Assembly: GCA_031002005.1 (NCBI GenBank)
Contig: JARYHS010008074.1
Span: 347,782,932 to 347,846,931, forward strand
Direction of reading: 5' to 3'
Origin: Vandiemenella viatica
Lineage: Eukaryota; Arthropoda; Insecta; Orthoptera; Morabidae
Length of the DNA stretch: 64,000 bases
Every line of letters starts with the position of its first letter. The first letter of the stretch is position 1. A program made the translations under genes and the position numbers. Positions 23,312 to 34,894 of this stretch are shown here, piece after piece. The notes under the pieces were generated by a model. It saw only the letters and a list, made by a program, of their open reading frames with translations, did no database searches and had not been told where the DNA came from.

Positions 23312-23336
23312 TCTGGCCTCGCATTCGGGAGGACGC
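23312..23336 (+). repeat. Short SINE-B fragment
   Basis: A 25-bp piece containing CTGGCCTCGCATTCGGGAGG, identical to the segment just before box B of the SINE-B copy at 16,112. No SINE sequence continues on either side. It is a micro-fragment, perhaps left by deletion. Confidence 0.6.
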
Positions 23337-23339
23337 CGC

Positions 23340-26035
23340 CCAGTGTGACATTTTCTAAATCTAGCGGGACAAAAGTTAATTTTGATAATAGTCTACGCAG
23401 GCAAAATAGTTATTTATATTCAAAGTAGATAAACCATATTACTCGCAACAAAGGTTTATTTTCCACGATTTTGCTCCTAACAATAGAAAAAATAGTTTGA
23501 ACAATGGGCTTCCTGTGATACACCGATCAAGTGCTCCAGTCGGCCGCGCCATTCCACTGAGCTTGATCAATGATTAAGCTGTTTTTTTCTGCGTGTTACT
23601 ATTGATATTGCTTTTGGCAAGTCTCAAGTTAAGTTTACGCATGATTTTTCCGTAATATATTTTTAAAAATAATCATTAGCATCATTAAAACAGAGCTAAA
23701 TTACTTTTAATTAAAAAAACTACTAAGCAAATTTCATGTTGAGTTTTAGTTCATTATACTACATTATACCGATCTCTTACTATATTTATTTGAATGAGCA
23801 ACTTATTAGCAACAACAAATACCTTCATTTTATTGCCCATGTTTGCGACACCCATAGCATGATTGCACAAATTTCGCGTACTGAATTTTTCTACATACGG
23901 TTTGCCAACGCAAAACAGTCAATCTCTAACTTTCAATGTAAATATAAATGATTCTCAAATTGAATCTGTTACATTTTTAAGCTCAGCAGAATAAAAGTCA
24001 GGTTTTTTTTCTACAGCTAGCCCCACAAATAAGACGTCTGATTTCGATATTTTTCCGCTGTAGGCTTTTACAAATTGTTCTAGATTTTGTATTCAAAATG
24101 AAATTTCATTAATAACAAGAAATTACCTGCAACAAACAATAAAAACAGTTGAAAACTCGGATAATAGGAAACGCTCCATTCGCAGCGTTTACAGACGTGT
24201 GACGTCACTCAAGCGACCACCAATCCTAGAGCGTTTTCTGTCTCGTGACCAGAGGTAAGAAAAGTCTAATTTTTATTTCTCCTTTTTATTAAAAATAATC
24301 CACTTTTCTTTTCGAAATTAAAAAAATTAGCTTCCTGAAGCATTAATCTACGAGAATTTCTACAATTTATAATATGTTTTTAATACTCTCAAATAGCCTA
24401 GATTTTATTTCTTAGTTTTGAGAACCTTTCTGACCTTTTGGAAGTTTCAGAGGATGGTTGGAAGTGATCACCGACAGAAGAGAAATTACATATTCATCAT
24501 ACTTTCTTTACGCTCACCAGGTAAAGAGTGAGTGTGCCCACTCCCAGGAGACCATTTAAAGTGAGATGTTTGTGAAGATAACTAAACAACATTGTTGTAT
24601 TACATGGATCCAAGTTGGGTTATAAATTATATATTACTTTCAGAACTTGCACTATTACACTTCGTTCAAGGGTGTCTTATTTGCCTGAAAGGAAATGGAA
24701 GCACATCACTACAAAGCGCTTAAAAATAAAACAGTAAATTATCTGTTGGAATAATTTGATTTTTATAAACAACTAAATATTTCTGTTTGTAACTATGGAG
24801 ATGGGCATCTAGGATATTGGTATCCGAAGCCCCATCTTGAGCAACCTCTGTTACCCAGCCCACATATTTGCTCCAGGAAGACAGATCGCGCAGATCGAAG
24901 ATTTACTGCCTCTTTCACGCTGTTAAGTAAAAGTGTCGGGCGTGTAAGATTGTCACGGTTGGAGCATACCTACTTCTTGTTGTATTCCTCGCTCTTCATC
25001 ATCCACTTCATTGGTTCTTCTGATTTTCACTTGATACCCTGGTGGCGCCTTGAGAAATTCTTTTCCCTTTCTTGGTCCCCTTCTCTCCTTCCCTGTCGTC
25101 TGGAATCTCTTACTGCCTCGACGCTGACAAACGACACCGGTCTCTCGGTTGAAGCTGCGTTCCATCCGTCGCACGCCCCCTGCTCCTTTAAATCCACCGT
25201 TGCTGACTGCGTCACCTGTTTCAGTTGCATGAACGACCAAGTGCCTATAGGCATCGATGCTATAGGAGTCTGCAGCTTCAATGTCATTATTGTATAGATG
25301 TTCTGATCAAACTTTCACATGAGTACACAAGACTAAATTTAAAATCAATACGTAAGGTGAATACAATATCGTGATGTAATTTAAGATTTATTAAGAATCT
25401 TGCAGGGATTGTAGAAAAAATAATTAGCTAAATAAATACTCATAATCACATCGTAACTCAACCGAGATAAACAGTCAATTTATGTTGTAGACGAAATATT
25501 TCATAACGAATATTCTTCATTTTTATAAGTACCTTACCCACGTAATCATCGTTTGATCTCATGTACTTTTGCTACGCTTGTAAAGTAAATGTATGGGTAA
25601 TAGAGTAATGTGTAAGTATAATAAACCGGGCAATATATTTTAATTTTTATCCTCTACAATTTTTGTTTGGGCTGTTAATTTAGTGGCATCATCTTCAATT
25701 TTTCAGTTACAAATGGTTGGAAAACTAGAAGGGGACGGGACGGGAGGAACAATAGTTAACGGCCTTGGGGACATAATCATTGTGAAATACACATTTAAAT
25801 AAAAATGTTCAAAAAAAAGTATTGCTTATTTGAGTACCTAATAACCATTACTACGTTCGATGGCATGGAAGAATTTTTTTCCCCCTTTTTGGCTTCGGAA
25901 TTGTAAAACCAAGACTCATGTTATCCGAGTGAATGTCGTTTAGCTTTCTAATTAAGTACTTAAATCTTGAAATACTTCGTGCTGTTATCTATTTTGAAAC
26001 AAATATGGTAGAGTCACTGAGGAATATGAGGCTCT
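23340..26035. other. No confirmed gene; one GC-balanced open block
   Basis: Mostly AT-rich. At 24,950-25,300 reading frames stay open in three frames over both strands (115 residues plus; 95 and 86 residues minus). The minus frames are rich in Arg, Gly and Glu. No known domain is visible, and simultaneous openness on both strands suggests composition. It may be an exon or transposon segment, but I cannot support either. Confidence 0.35.
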
Positions 26036-26043
26036 TTTGAAGA

Positions 26044-26283
26044 AACCGAGCGTGGTGGGTGAACTCTTAAGGCTCTGGCTTCGCATGCGGGAGGATATGG
26101 GTTCGAATCTCCGTCTGGGCATCCAGATTTGTGTTTTCCACGGTTTCCCCAAATCATTCCACGTAAATGCCAGAATGCTTTCTTAAAAATACCATGACCG
26201 AATTCCTTCCCGTTCCTTTCCCCCAATCGTTTCCCGCCTCTAATAACCTCGACGTCAACGAGGCGTTAATCCATAAGAAGAAG
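26044..26283 (+). repeat. SINE family B copy
   Basis: Head ACCGAGCGTGGTGGGTGAAC, box B GGTTCGAATCTCC, central block TTCCACGGTTTCCCCAAATC. The tail is an AAG repeat instead of pure A, ending at about 26,290. A possible duplication GAAGAAA at both ends cannot be separated from the tail. It lies directly before the LINE copy B. Confidence 0.85.
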
Positions 26284-26319
26284 AAGAAAAATTGGGCAGT
26301 AATTAAGTTCATACTCATA

Positions 26320-28386
26320 TTTCAGAAGTGAAAATAGAATGGTCATTAGTGGTGAGCATTTAAATTTATCAGGTGTAAACTGGGTAGGAAATAAGATTAA
26401 TAACACAAGGGAACAGAGATTAGAAAACACATTAATAAGATAGGAGGGAACACACAAGTAATAGAGCAGAACACGGGGACAAAACATTTTGAATATCTTC
26501 CCAATAATGTCCGATGATAGCGTTGTGGGGTGTCAAATAACTAAAGGAATAAGTGATGATAAAGGAATTCTTATGGATATTAGAAGATTCAGTAAACCAG
26601 TAGCCAAAATTTAAGGGGGAAACAGGAACAATTACAAAAAGGCACAGATTTTGTGGGAAAATTTTAGCAAATGGAAGTTTGGCACAGTTACAGTAGAGTT
26701 AGGACCGGACGAATTCAAGGAGATAAAAAGAGGTTGAGGAAATATTTATTTCAAAACAGAAAACAAAGAGACATACAGAACCTACATATAATAGGCAGGT
26801 AAGGCGGTTAAAGAGGTTGGTGAGAAGAGAACGTAACAGAATTAAGAGAAAGCAGGGTAATAAGGAGTATTTGAAAAAGCTAAACAAAGAATTAAGAAGA
26901 TGGGTAAAGACGGGTTTATGATGGGTATTATTGGTGCAGAGGGCCACTGACTGATGCACCTAGAAATTTCTATGGCTATGTTAGAAAACTGAGGCGAAGG
27001 AAGAGTGTTGAGACAATTATAGATCAGGATGGAGAAGACGTTACTGAAGATCTGAAAAAGGCAGAGACATTAAGCAACTGGTTTAGTGAGAACATTAGGG
27101 ACAATGATTCAGGATTAGGAGCATGTAAATCGGAGAACAAACTTAATCGTTCAGTTAGAAATAAATACACCAAAAAATTTGAAATTCATCCTGAGGATAT
27201 CATGAAGAAACTAAGGAAGCTGAAAAAAGGGGCTGGTGCAGATAATATTGTTACGGATGTCTTAAAGATAGCAATATGTGACATTGTCCCTTATCATGAA
27301 ACATTATTTAAATTTAATCTGTGTACTTGCTGCTTACTAGAGGACTGGAAATGTGTGACCGTAGTACCAGTGCAAAAAGGAAGGGTGACGAATAAAGTCT
27401 AAAATTATAGGCAGATCGGTTTAATTTCAGTGGTAGATAAATTAATGGAGAGATTGATATGCAACCACGGGCCGATCAGTTTTATTTCAGTGGTAGATAA
27501 ATTGATATGCAATCACATTAGAAGTATATGCTAGGAGCGTAAGTGGCTTTCAAGCCGAAAATATGGTTTTAAGCAAGGATATTCATGTGAATCTGGATGT
27601 ATGCAAGCTATTTCGGAAGAAATGGAAAAGGGAGGTGAAATTGATAATGTGGCACTACTTCTTTCAAAGTTTTTTGACAGAGTAATCCGTAAAATGGTGG
27701 TAAATAAGGTAAAAACTATTGGAGTGGATGAGAAAGTGATTTGTTGGATGTAAGAATTATCAAAAGTAGAAAGCAAACAGTTAGGGTAGGAAATGCAGTA
27801 GTAAAAGAAGTTGAAGTAAAAATGGGAGTGCCACAGCGTATTTGGACCATTGTTGTTCGTTATTCTAATGAATGATAGTTATTCTAATTATATCTGAAAT
27901 TAGATTATTTGCAGATGACATAATGAATGCTGTCTAATAGGATCAAAACGGTAGAGGACTGTGAACAGCTGCAGGGTGATCTGGACAGGATATCTAGTTG
28001 GGTTGGTAAACATGGGATTAAGATATATGCAAAGAAGAGTCCGCTCATTATAAACACAGATAAGAAAACCAAAGGATGATTATGACTATAAGGTGGGGAA
28101 AGAATTGTAAATATCTTGGCATTACACTTGTTAACAAGCTCAATTGTTAGGACTCATTGGACATGTTGTAGGAAAAGGTTTCAAAATCCTGCACTTGTTC
28201 GAGAGAGTGATAAGGGGATGTACGAGAGAAGTAAAGGAATTGGGTTTCAAAACTTTGGTCAGACCATTGCTTGACTATAGTGGTGTAGTATGGGAACCAC
28301 ATTTTTGGTATCAATTAAAGGAGTTAGAGGAGGTGAAAAGAAGGGCTGCTAGATTTGTCTCTGGAAATTGCCACTCACTCACTGAC
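26320..28386 (+). pseudogene. LINE endonuclease-RT fragment, copy B
   Basis: The longest LINE copy here, same type as copy A. In order it shows the end of the endonuclease (VISGEHLNLSGVNW near 26,345; IMSDDSVVGCQITKGISDDKG near 26,505), a basic linker, the RT N-terminus (AGADNIVTDVLKIA, LLEDWKCVTVVPVQKG in the frame 27,202-27,402), NYRQIGLISVVDKLMERLI, a damaged PQG motif near 27,830, an intact RLFADDIM near 27,905, and the C-terminal KTLVRPLLDYSGVVWEPH and KRRAARFVSGN in the frame 28,144-28,389. Many stops and indels make it a pseudogene. A segment of about 50 bp in the RT (27,411-27,520) is tandemly duplicated. It ends abruptly where element D copy 2 begins. Confidence 0.85.
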
Positions 28387-29731
28387 TGATGATCATCAAA
28401 ACCCTAAGGTCATAGAAAGCTGAAATTCGGTACACAGATAAAATTTTATGCCCGTATTATGACAAAAGTCTGAAACTTACGACTTTCCGTATATCTACCC
28501 CTTGCTTACCCCTAACGTTAAAGTGCTTTCTATCCTACTAACTTTATTTACCTCAGATTTTCATTGTAGGGAGAGTTTATTCAGTTTAACTAATGTGTTA
28601 AATATTACATCCTTCCTTTCCTTGATATTAAAGTCACTGAAATTAAAAAAAAAATTATAGTTATTCGATTACAATATGCTGATATCAAAATTCTACTGTA
28701 CTTACGATAAACAAGTAATTTGGTTCACATATACGGTTTCATCTCTAAATAATAAGAAAAGTCCGATATTAATGTTTTTTTCTCGTATTTATTTAACTAC
28801 AATCTGAAACATGAACAATTCTGGCACTTATTTGTGGATTAATTGTCTTGCTATGGATGACGTTATGTGCCTGAGATTTCTTTAGTGTAAACAGAACAGC
28901 AAGTTTAACTAAGATCTTAAATTTTACTTGTTCCTATTCTTAGTTTGGAAGTTACTCGATATTTACTTATGGTGGTAGTTAAACCAGTGGCAATTTAAAT
29001 TGCTCGGCAATGGAACACACCCTTTGTTTTCAGAGAGTGTGGCATCCTGGGTAACGTATATTGATATCTTCGATTCAGGAATGTTCTTTTCTACCCATTT
29101 TCGAATGGATTCATTACATTTGGGAGACGATTCGAAATAAGCGATCAACTTACAAAAAGAAAGGAAATTCCCCATGTTGGGGGGGCAACATCAAAAAAAA
29201 AAAATTATTGTAGAAATAGGCCAAGTCTCAAGCTTGTGTAGTAACAAAAAATTATGAGATCTTGTTCTTAGTCTATACTTCGCAGTGCGTATTGTCTTCA
29301 TTTGTGAAACATAATTGTTTCTCTCGGTCTTATAGGTAGTTTGTTTACAACAGAAATTTCTGCTAACTTGGTCATTATGCATGTCATAATTTTTACTGAT
29401 ATGGAAAGCATAATATACATGATTTGTTCTAAGACTCGTTAAATCGTAAAAAAGAGTGACAGAATTTTTTTGTAAATTTGATAAAGCAACACATTTAAGA
29501 TATTTATATAGATTTACTAAAACACGTAATGCATAATAGCCAAGTCACTTTTTATACTAAATAAACGATTTATGACACAAATAGTAACCATTCTGTTACA
29601 GAAAATGAAGTGAATACACATTGTAAAATATAGACTTGGCTCAGTACAAGATCTCATAACTTTTTGTCACTGCACAAGCACGAGACTTGGCCTATTTTTA
29701 GAAGCATTATTTTTGTGGAATCTCGTTTACA
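28370..29731 (-). mobile_element. Element D, copy 2 (minus strand)
   Basis: Mirror-image relative of 9,860-11,870. The tetranucleotide end (complement GATGATCATCAGTCAGTGAG) lies at about 28,360-28,390, joined to the LINE copy B. The body follows, including CATCAATATACGTTACC-like and GTTTAACTTGCT-like landmarks. The foldback end covers 29,188-29,731, with arms built on AAATTATTGTAGAAATAGGC on the left and the complement of CCTATTTTTAGAAGCATTAT on the right. Copy 2 lacks the internal duplications of copy 1. A 70-residue open frame (minus 28,963-29,175) sits in the part next to the foldback; parts of it are also readable in copy 1. Confidence 0.65.
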
Positions 29732-29734
29732 CAT

Positions 29735-30615
29735 TATACAATAATACAGGAAATCATTTATCCGAAACCTGTCAATGGCGTATTGAAGTAGAATAATGGT
29801 AACTTAAATTGCCGTTATTGAATGTTGATTTTCCACAGCCAAAGATTGCTACGAGATGATGAGATATTGTTCAGTTATCGTGAAATTGTGAATTGGCTAG
29901 TCGACTTTATAGACCATTGTAGATCAATTTTCCGTAAAAGAATTATCATTTCGTCATCTCTTTCAATCCAGTTTCACACTGACGCTGTTTAAACGAAATA
30001 GCTGCACACTGGCGCCTGCCTGATCCGTTTAGTTACCGAACGTAAGGTTTCCTCTGGTTCGGTTAATCAGCACAGCTGAATCGGGCGCGAGTTATGACAC
30101 TAGGTTTTCTTACTCTTGTTAACTACATTGACGAGCAGCGGGCAAACAGGTGAAGCTACAAACAGAGGGTCAACAGACTCTCAAGGGGACGACCAACACA
30201 AGGGCTCACAGAGGACAGTGTGACAATGGTGTGACTTTTACCCACCTGTTACGGATGTGAATTGCTGGGCACTATATACGTTGTGAAATGCTAATTGTAT
30301 CACAAAAAATACATCTAATAACAACAGTAAAAACTTTTCGAATTATACTATACGTTACTGGTATTATCATTTATTTTAGCACATAGTACAGATACCGCCA
30401 ATAAAATGACAAAAACATTCCCTGGTAGTTTTTTACTAAAAAAACTTTACTATTCTAGATCGAAGTCTTACATTAAAAATAAAACTACAACATCCTCATT
30501 TCTCGCATAAAATCCGGATTGGATGCATGTTATTTTAAAAACCATTAGTAAATTACAAGAAAACTACTTAAATTGGACCAATGGATTTGAAGTAGAGATT
30601 TAAATGTAATGAAAA
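29735..30615. other. No recognisable gene
   Basis: AT-rich with a GC-balanced patch around 30,000-30,250. No exon, RNA gene or shared repeat seen. Confidence 0.35.
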
Positions 30616-30624
30616 ATTATGTAC

Positions 30625-31300
30625 CCGTATGTATTCGTTACTAAACCAATCAGTATTCGATACTATCGAATCGTTACTCGCTACTTTTGGTACAATCGAG
30701 CGCTTGTACGGGACGAGTTCGTGACTCGTTAGTTTGGAAACAATCGAGCACTGGTATGAAGCATCGCGTCGAGTCGCGTCGCGTCGCGTCCGGGTTACGG
30801 GATAACTTCGTTCGTACTTTGTAAAGTTTAATTAAATTGTTCATTTAGTAAAGTAACTTTAGGTAAAATTAGCACTGTAAAATAAGCTAGAATCTCGCAT
30901 TTTACAATAAACGCATTTCATAAATGATTGAAATCAAAAAAATCTCACTAAGGTATTACCAATTAAAAAAACCTATAACTATCTAAAATTATCTATCGAA
31001 ATATGCTCTGTAAATTTTAATGTTAAACAAAAGTAAAACTACAAAATATATCTTTATGTTATCAAAATGACTTACCTCATTCAAATGTTCAAATGCCCAT
31101 TCTCTTATTCAGATTCATCTAGCCATCTGGGCGAATTGTTCCAGTTGCCGCATCATGCATCGTATTTGTTCGTATATTGAATCAAACTGACATCCATATT
31201 ACAAATGCGAGTAACGAAACGGGTTTGTAAGTAACGATTTGGTACTTCGAGTCAGTCGATATATTCGTTTATCAGTATCGAATACATACAGTTTGTTACA
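30625..31300. mobile_element. Possible MITE with imperfect terminal inverted repeats
   Basis: GTATGTATTCG and TCGTTACTCGC appear on the plus strand at 30,628-30,695. The complement of 31,200-31,297 has GTATGTATTCGATACTG, AATCGTTACT and TTCGTTACTCGC in a similar order. Between them lie a GC-rich direct repeat of GCGTC units at about 30,766-30,791 and AT-rich filler. No target duplication resolved. Confidence 0.35.
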
Positions 31301-31449
31301 GTTCTAATTTAAAAATACCTGTTAACCCTGAATTAATTACAATTTTATTTAAAATAATTCTATTTATATCTAAACTTTTTGGCCCTAAACTATTAGGCTC
31401 AACTGAAACATGTAACTTCAATTTAAGTTATTGTATGAACTTACCATAG

Positions 31450-31615
31450 AGCCTGGCATTCCGGAGCATGTGAGTCCAATTTCCCATTCAGTCATCGAGA
31501 TTTATGTTTTCCATGGTTTTCCGAAATCACTTTAAGCGAATTCCGGGATGGATCTTTCACAGCGTCAAGGCAGAATTCCGTTTCTGACCTAAATACTCTT
31601 AAGGTTCTCATGGCT
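31450..31615 (+). repeat. SINE family B, old diverged copy
   Basis: Only the central block is clear: GTTTTCCATGGTTTTCCGAA, ATCACTTTAAGCGAATTCCG, GGATGGATC, then GGCAGAATTCCGTTTC. Head and tail are not recognisable, so this is an old insertion. Confidence 0.6.
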
Positions 31616-31640
31616 CAGACGCCCAATCTAAACATTAGTT

Positions 31641-31931
31641 TTGCATTACAACACCGATAGCATATTTTACCAAGCCACATGTTTGACATCCGTTGTCGAA
31701 AAGAGTTCTCCGGGGATCGAAAGGAGCTTGATTAATACTAAAGGGGGTCGACTGAATTGTCTACGGATAAAGAGGGATGTTGCAATAAAAATCAGGTCAA
31801 TAAATAAAATTAAAGCTCATCCTCTCTGTTCCCGTCTGTTTACGAAGTTGTGCGAACTGAATAATAAAACTTTCAACCAATTACTTTTGCACACTGGGGT
31901 AAGGTGGTTGTCAAGAGGCGATAATTTGTAG
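31641..31931 (+). pseudogene. hAT-like transposase fragment (ZBED5/EPM2AIP1-type domain)
   Basis: The second half of a 96-residue frame reads INKIKAHPLCSRLFTKLCEL and then KTFNQLLLHTGVRWLSRGDN. This matches the conserved region of hAT-derived proteins in which INxIKA..SRLF..LC is followed by LLLHTEVRWLSRG. The motif LLLHTGVRWLSRG lies at about 31,881-31,922. A stop follows at once, and downstream frames to about 32,100 are degenerate. Neither the BED finger nor the C-terminal dimerisation region is visible, so it is a small piece of an old transposon or a transposon-derived pseudogene. Confidence 0.65.
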
Positions 31932-32109
31932 AGGCTCATCAGAAGAGTTTCTTATGAAGTTGGATCCATCGCTATGTGACGAGTTGAAACAGAGCAAGAA
32001 CCATCTGTTCTATTTGGCAAACCTTTATTTGAGATTTATTCCATCTATCCATAATTTTGTTATTATTTTTGAGATTATAATAACAGTGGAAAATGTCTGC
32101 TTTTTCTGT

Positions 32110-33095
32110 TAATGTTATTGCATGGATTTTGTAACGTATGGTAACTGTAAATTATTTCGTTGAGTTTTTATCCAGGTCTTCTTATTGCTTGACATAAAAA
32201 ATGACAAAAATGATTTAATGTTTTTATTAAATACTTGATACAGTGGTTGATAAGATGGCAAATAACCTATGAAGGGGTCGACGGGACCCCAAGTTTAGAC
32301 CAAATTAAGCAAAACTCAGAACAATGTTCAATGTAGTTCAACAAACACAGGACGCCCTAACAGCCGGAAGTGAACATTGCCATTGTTTCTGAGGAACATG
32401 TGACTCTTGTATCGATATTTTGTTGAGTAATTCTGTAGATAAAGCTCGTATAGGTCTTGATAGGAGAATAACCCAGTATTCGGCAGTGTTATGAAAACCT
32501 CTATAAAACTTAAATAAAAAACTGTAAAATGTCGATTTTCTATGTGGAATTTATTTTAAATGCCGTAATTGAAATGTATTGCTACTGATGATACAGAAAC
32601 CAAAGTTATAAAATTTTCCTATTTGTCTATCCGTGCAAACGTCATGCAAAAATTAAAGAACTTATGTTAATGTAACTGCACATATTGATAGCTTATGTCA
32701 TTGGTTAAACATATAGGGTACTTTCCTTACCCATTTCAAACTACGCAATCGATACAAGGAGGACTTGAAAATGAAATATGTTAGACTGACCCTGAATAAT
32801 TTTAAAAATATTCAACCCTGCAACACGATAACCGCAAAATACCATTAACAACTGTAAATATTCAATTTACAGATACGTGATGCAGGTACGTCCTGTGTTT
32901 AGCATCCAAGGAATACTACCTTCTCTAGTTTCTGAAAGACTGATGGATAATCTGCAAAGCAACAGATTTTTCCCCTGTAACAGCTGAATACTACTCAATT
33001 TGGTACAGCTCCGACATTATCTGAGGAGGTGTTTTTTTTACAATAGAATCTCTGACACTAATGGTCAAAGATAAAAATAGTTCGTCACTGTCCCA
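32110..33095. other. No recognisable gene
   Basis: AT-rich sequence without exon-like or repeat signals. Confidence 0.35.
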
Positions 33096-33102
33096 GACTG
33101 AG

Positions 33103-33375
33103 CCGTCTGGTGTCTCAGTGGTTAAGGCACTTGATTGGACATCGGAAAGTCCCCGGTTCGAATCCCTGCTTCAGTGGAGATTTTCAAAGGCACTTAGCGG
33201 GACCTTCACTTCTGGAACATGTTGCTGTGTGATGTGCAATACGTCTGAACGCTTCCATGATTTTGGATTCGACGTTAAACTGTAGGTCCTCTATACCGGG
33301 TTGGGTCAAGGTGGCTACGATAGGAGCGGATTGCGCAGTCACCTGGTCATTATGACCACTCGACCCTTTAATTTA
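33103..33375 (+). repeat. SINE family A copy
   Basis: Box A region TGGTGTCTCAGTGGTTAAGG begins at 33,109 and box B GGTTCGAATCCC lies at 33,155-33,166. The body shares GATTTTCAAAGGCACTTAGC and GACGTTAAACTGTAGGTCC with the other copies. Its 3' part (GCGGATTGCGCAGTCACCTG, GTCATTATGACCACTCGACC) resembles the copy at 52,471 and differs from those at 8,640, 17,640 and 19,581. That suggests two subfamilies with different tails. Confidence 0.8.
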
Positions 33376-33379
33376 TTCC

Positions 33380-34600
33380 GAAACTGAACTATTGCTATCG
33401 CACCACTTATGTTTTTCGCTATACACGGAATCAGCACCGGACCCATAGGCATATTTCTCAGAAGATAATTATCATCTCCCATTGACATATTCCCTACTTC
33501 ATACACATTTCTCTCCAGTTCAAGTATACAAGAGGAGGAGGGGACTTGCTTCTTGTTCTGCTGTAACTGCCAGAGGTCTAGGAGGATCGTCAGAAAAGTT
33601 TCAGAATTCTTTCATAGCTGACGGCGCTTCGGGTAAACTAAAAACCATGAGGTGATAGGAATATTTGTTTTCATCGGTCTGAACACTTGTTTATGATCAC
33701 AGAATAGAATAATCTAAATAAAAAATTTCTGTCGAAGTAAAGATCTTTTAAGACCTCATTCCTAGCTGAATTAGTATTCCGAATTCATATTATCTATTGG
33801 TGTGCCAATGGGCTAATGGGCCAATGTCTTATAGGCAGAGCTGCACTGTAAATCAAGGCAACATCGTATCGCTTACAAACATTCTTACATATGACATAGT
33901 CGTGGTAATCTTACATTCAGTATTCAAAACTGATCTTCTGAACAATTGTTTTTCAATATGTCACTAAAAAACAATAAAAAATTCTTTGCTTGAAGATTTC
34001 TCGGGAATGCTGCCGCATTAATTGATCGCTGTTCAACGAATCTTTGACACCTTCAAGCAGCAGATTCTCCTAGAAAACCTACGATTATATATTAGTTAGC
34101 CCTACTGGGAGGAAATGCTAAAGGAATTCATGAAGCGAAATACGAATACTGTCAAAAATTCGTTAAACAATGATTAATTAATTCCTCCTCATGGTCGAGA
34201 AATTCTCAAGCAGCAGATTTGCCAGGACCTGCGATTAGAAAAAAATTCTTTGTTCATAATGCCTGTTATACGCATATTATTGTAGTTCTTAAAAAGGAAA
34301 ATAATAGATCCATTTTATTTTTTCTCATTATTTTAGTGTTTAAAGTATATCTCAAACATTGTGCCCCTGTGGAGGTGTTAGTTGAATTACAACGACGTAA
34401 ATAATATTAATCAATGCAGTAACAAAATCGTTTGTAACAACAGTTAGCACGTTTCATCACTAAGAAAAAATTTGAAGTAACTTTTTTATATTTTTAACTC
34501 TAAACATATATTCTTATAATCAAATTAAACGCATTAAATATCTAGCTATCGTGGTACTGGCTATATAAAAACAAATGCGAAGTAGAAAATATCAGTAACA
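33380..34600. other. No recognisable gene
   Basis: AT-rich sequence. A motif with AGCAGATT occurs at about 34,059 and 34,211 but no longer repeat is supported. It lies just downstream of the possible terminal exon. Confidence 0.35.
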
Positions 34601-34603
34601 AAA

Positions 34604-34609
34604 TTTATT
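34604..34609 (-). terminator. Polyadenylation signal AATAAA of the possible terminal exon
   Basis: Plus strand TTTATT, i.e. AATAAA on the minus strand, 23 bases past the stop codon. A second AATAAA overlaps the stop itself (34,631-34,636). Two signals right after an open frame strengthen the terminal-exon reading, although AATAAA is frequent in AT-rich DNA. Confidence 0.35.
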
Positions 34610-34631
34610 TGAAGGAAAGTTAATACTCTCT

Positions 34632-34890
34632 TTATTGTGGCCAGGTAGCACTTGTACCTAACGAATAAGGATTTCCACTTTCAGAATATAAAGAGAAGTA
34701 GCAAGTGTCTTCCTCTTCTGCTTGGAGTTGTTCTTGCAACTTTTCGGCTCCGCTGAATTTTTCAGAAAACTTCCGTCGGAGAACATTGTAGTCTTTCATT
34801 AGCGACCTGAGTTCTATTTTGATGTTGGTGGAAGAGAGGATCAACTTGTGCCTCCAACACTGCACGGAAAAGAAAGTCACTTCAATTGCC
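34632..34890 (-). CDS. Possible 3'-terminal exon of an unidentified gene
   Basis: A minus-strand frame of 85 residues plus stop follows a good acceptor (pyrimidine-rich stretch then AACAG at 34,891-34,895). It has phase 1 at its start and no in-frame ATG near the front, as expected of an internal or last exon. The protein end is hydrophilic: LMKDYNVLRRKFSEKFSGAE, then KLQEQLQAEEEDT, a likely short coiled coil, and a Ser/Tyr-rich tail ending TSATWPQ. Codon use and charge pattern look more coding-like than the other frames nearby. I do not recognise the family. Upstream exons are not certain; see the candidate at 38,340-38,471. A chance open frame remains possible. Confidence 0.35.
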
Positions 34891-34894
34891 CTGT

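Noticed and set aside
30766..30791. GCGTC repeats considered as a CRISPR-like or regulatory array
   Set aside because: Only a few five-base units without spacers; eukaryotic context; probably a simple repeat inside a MITE.
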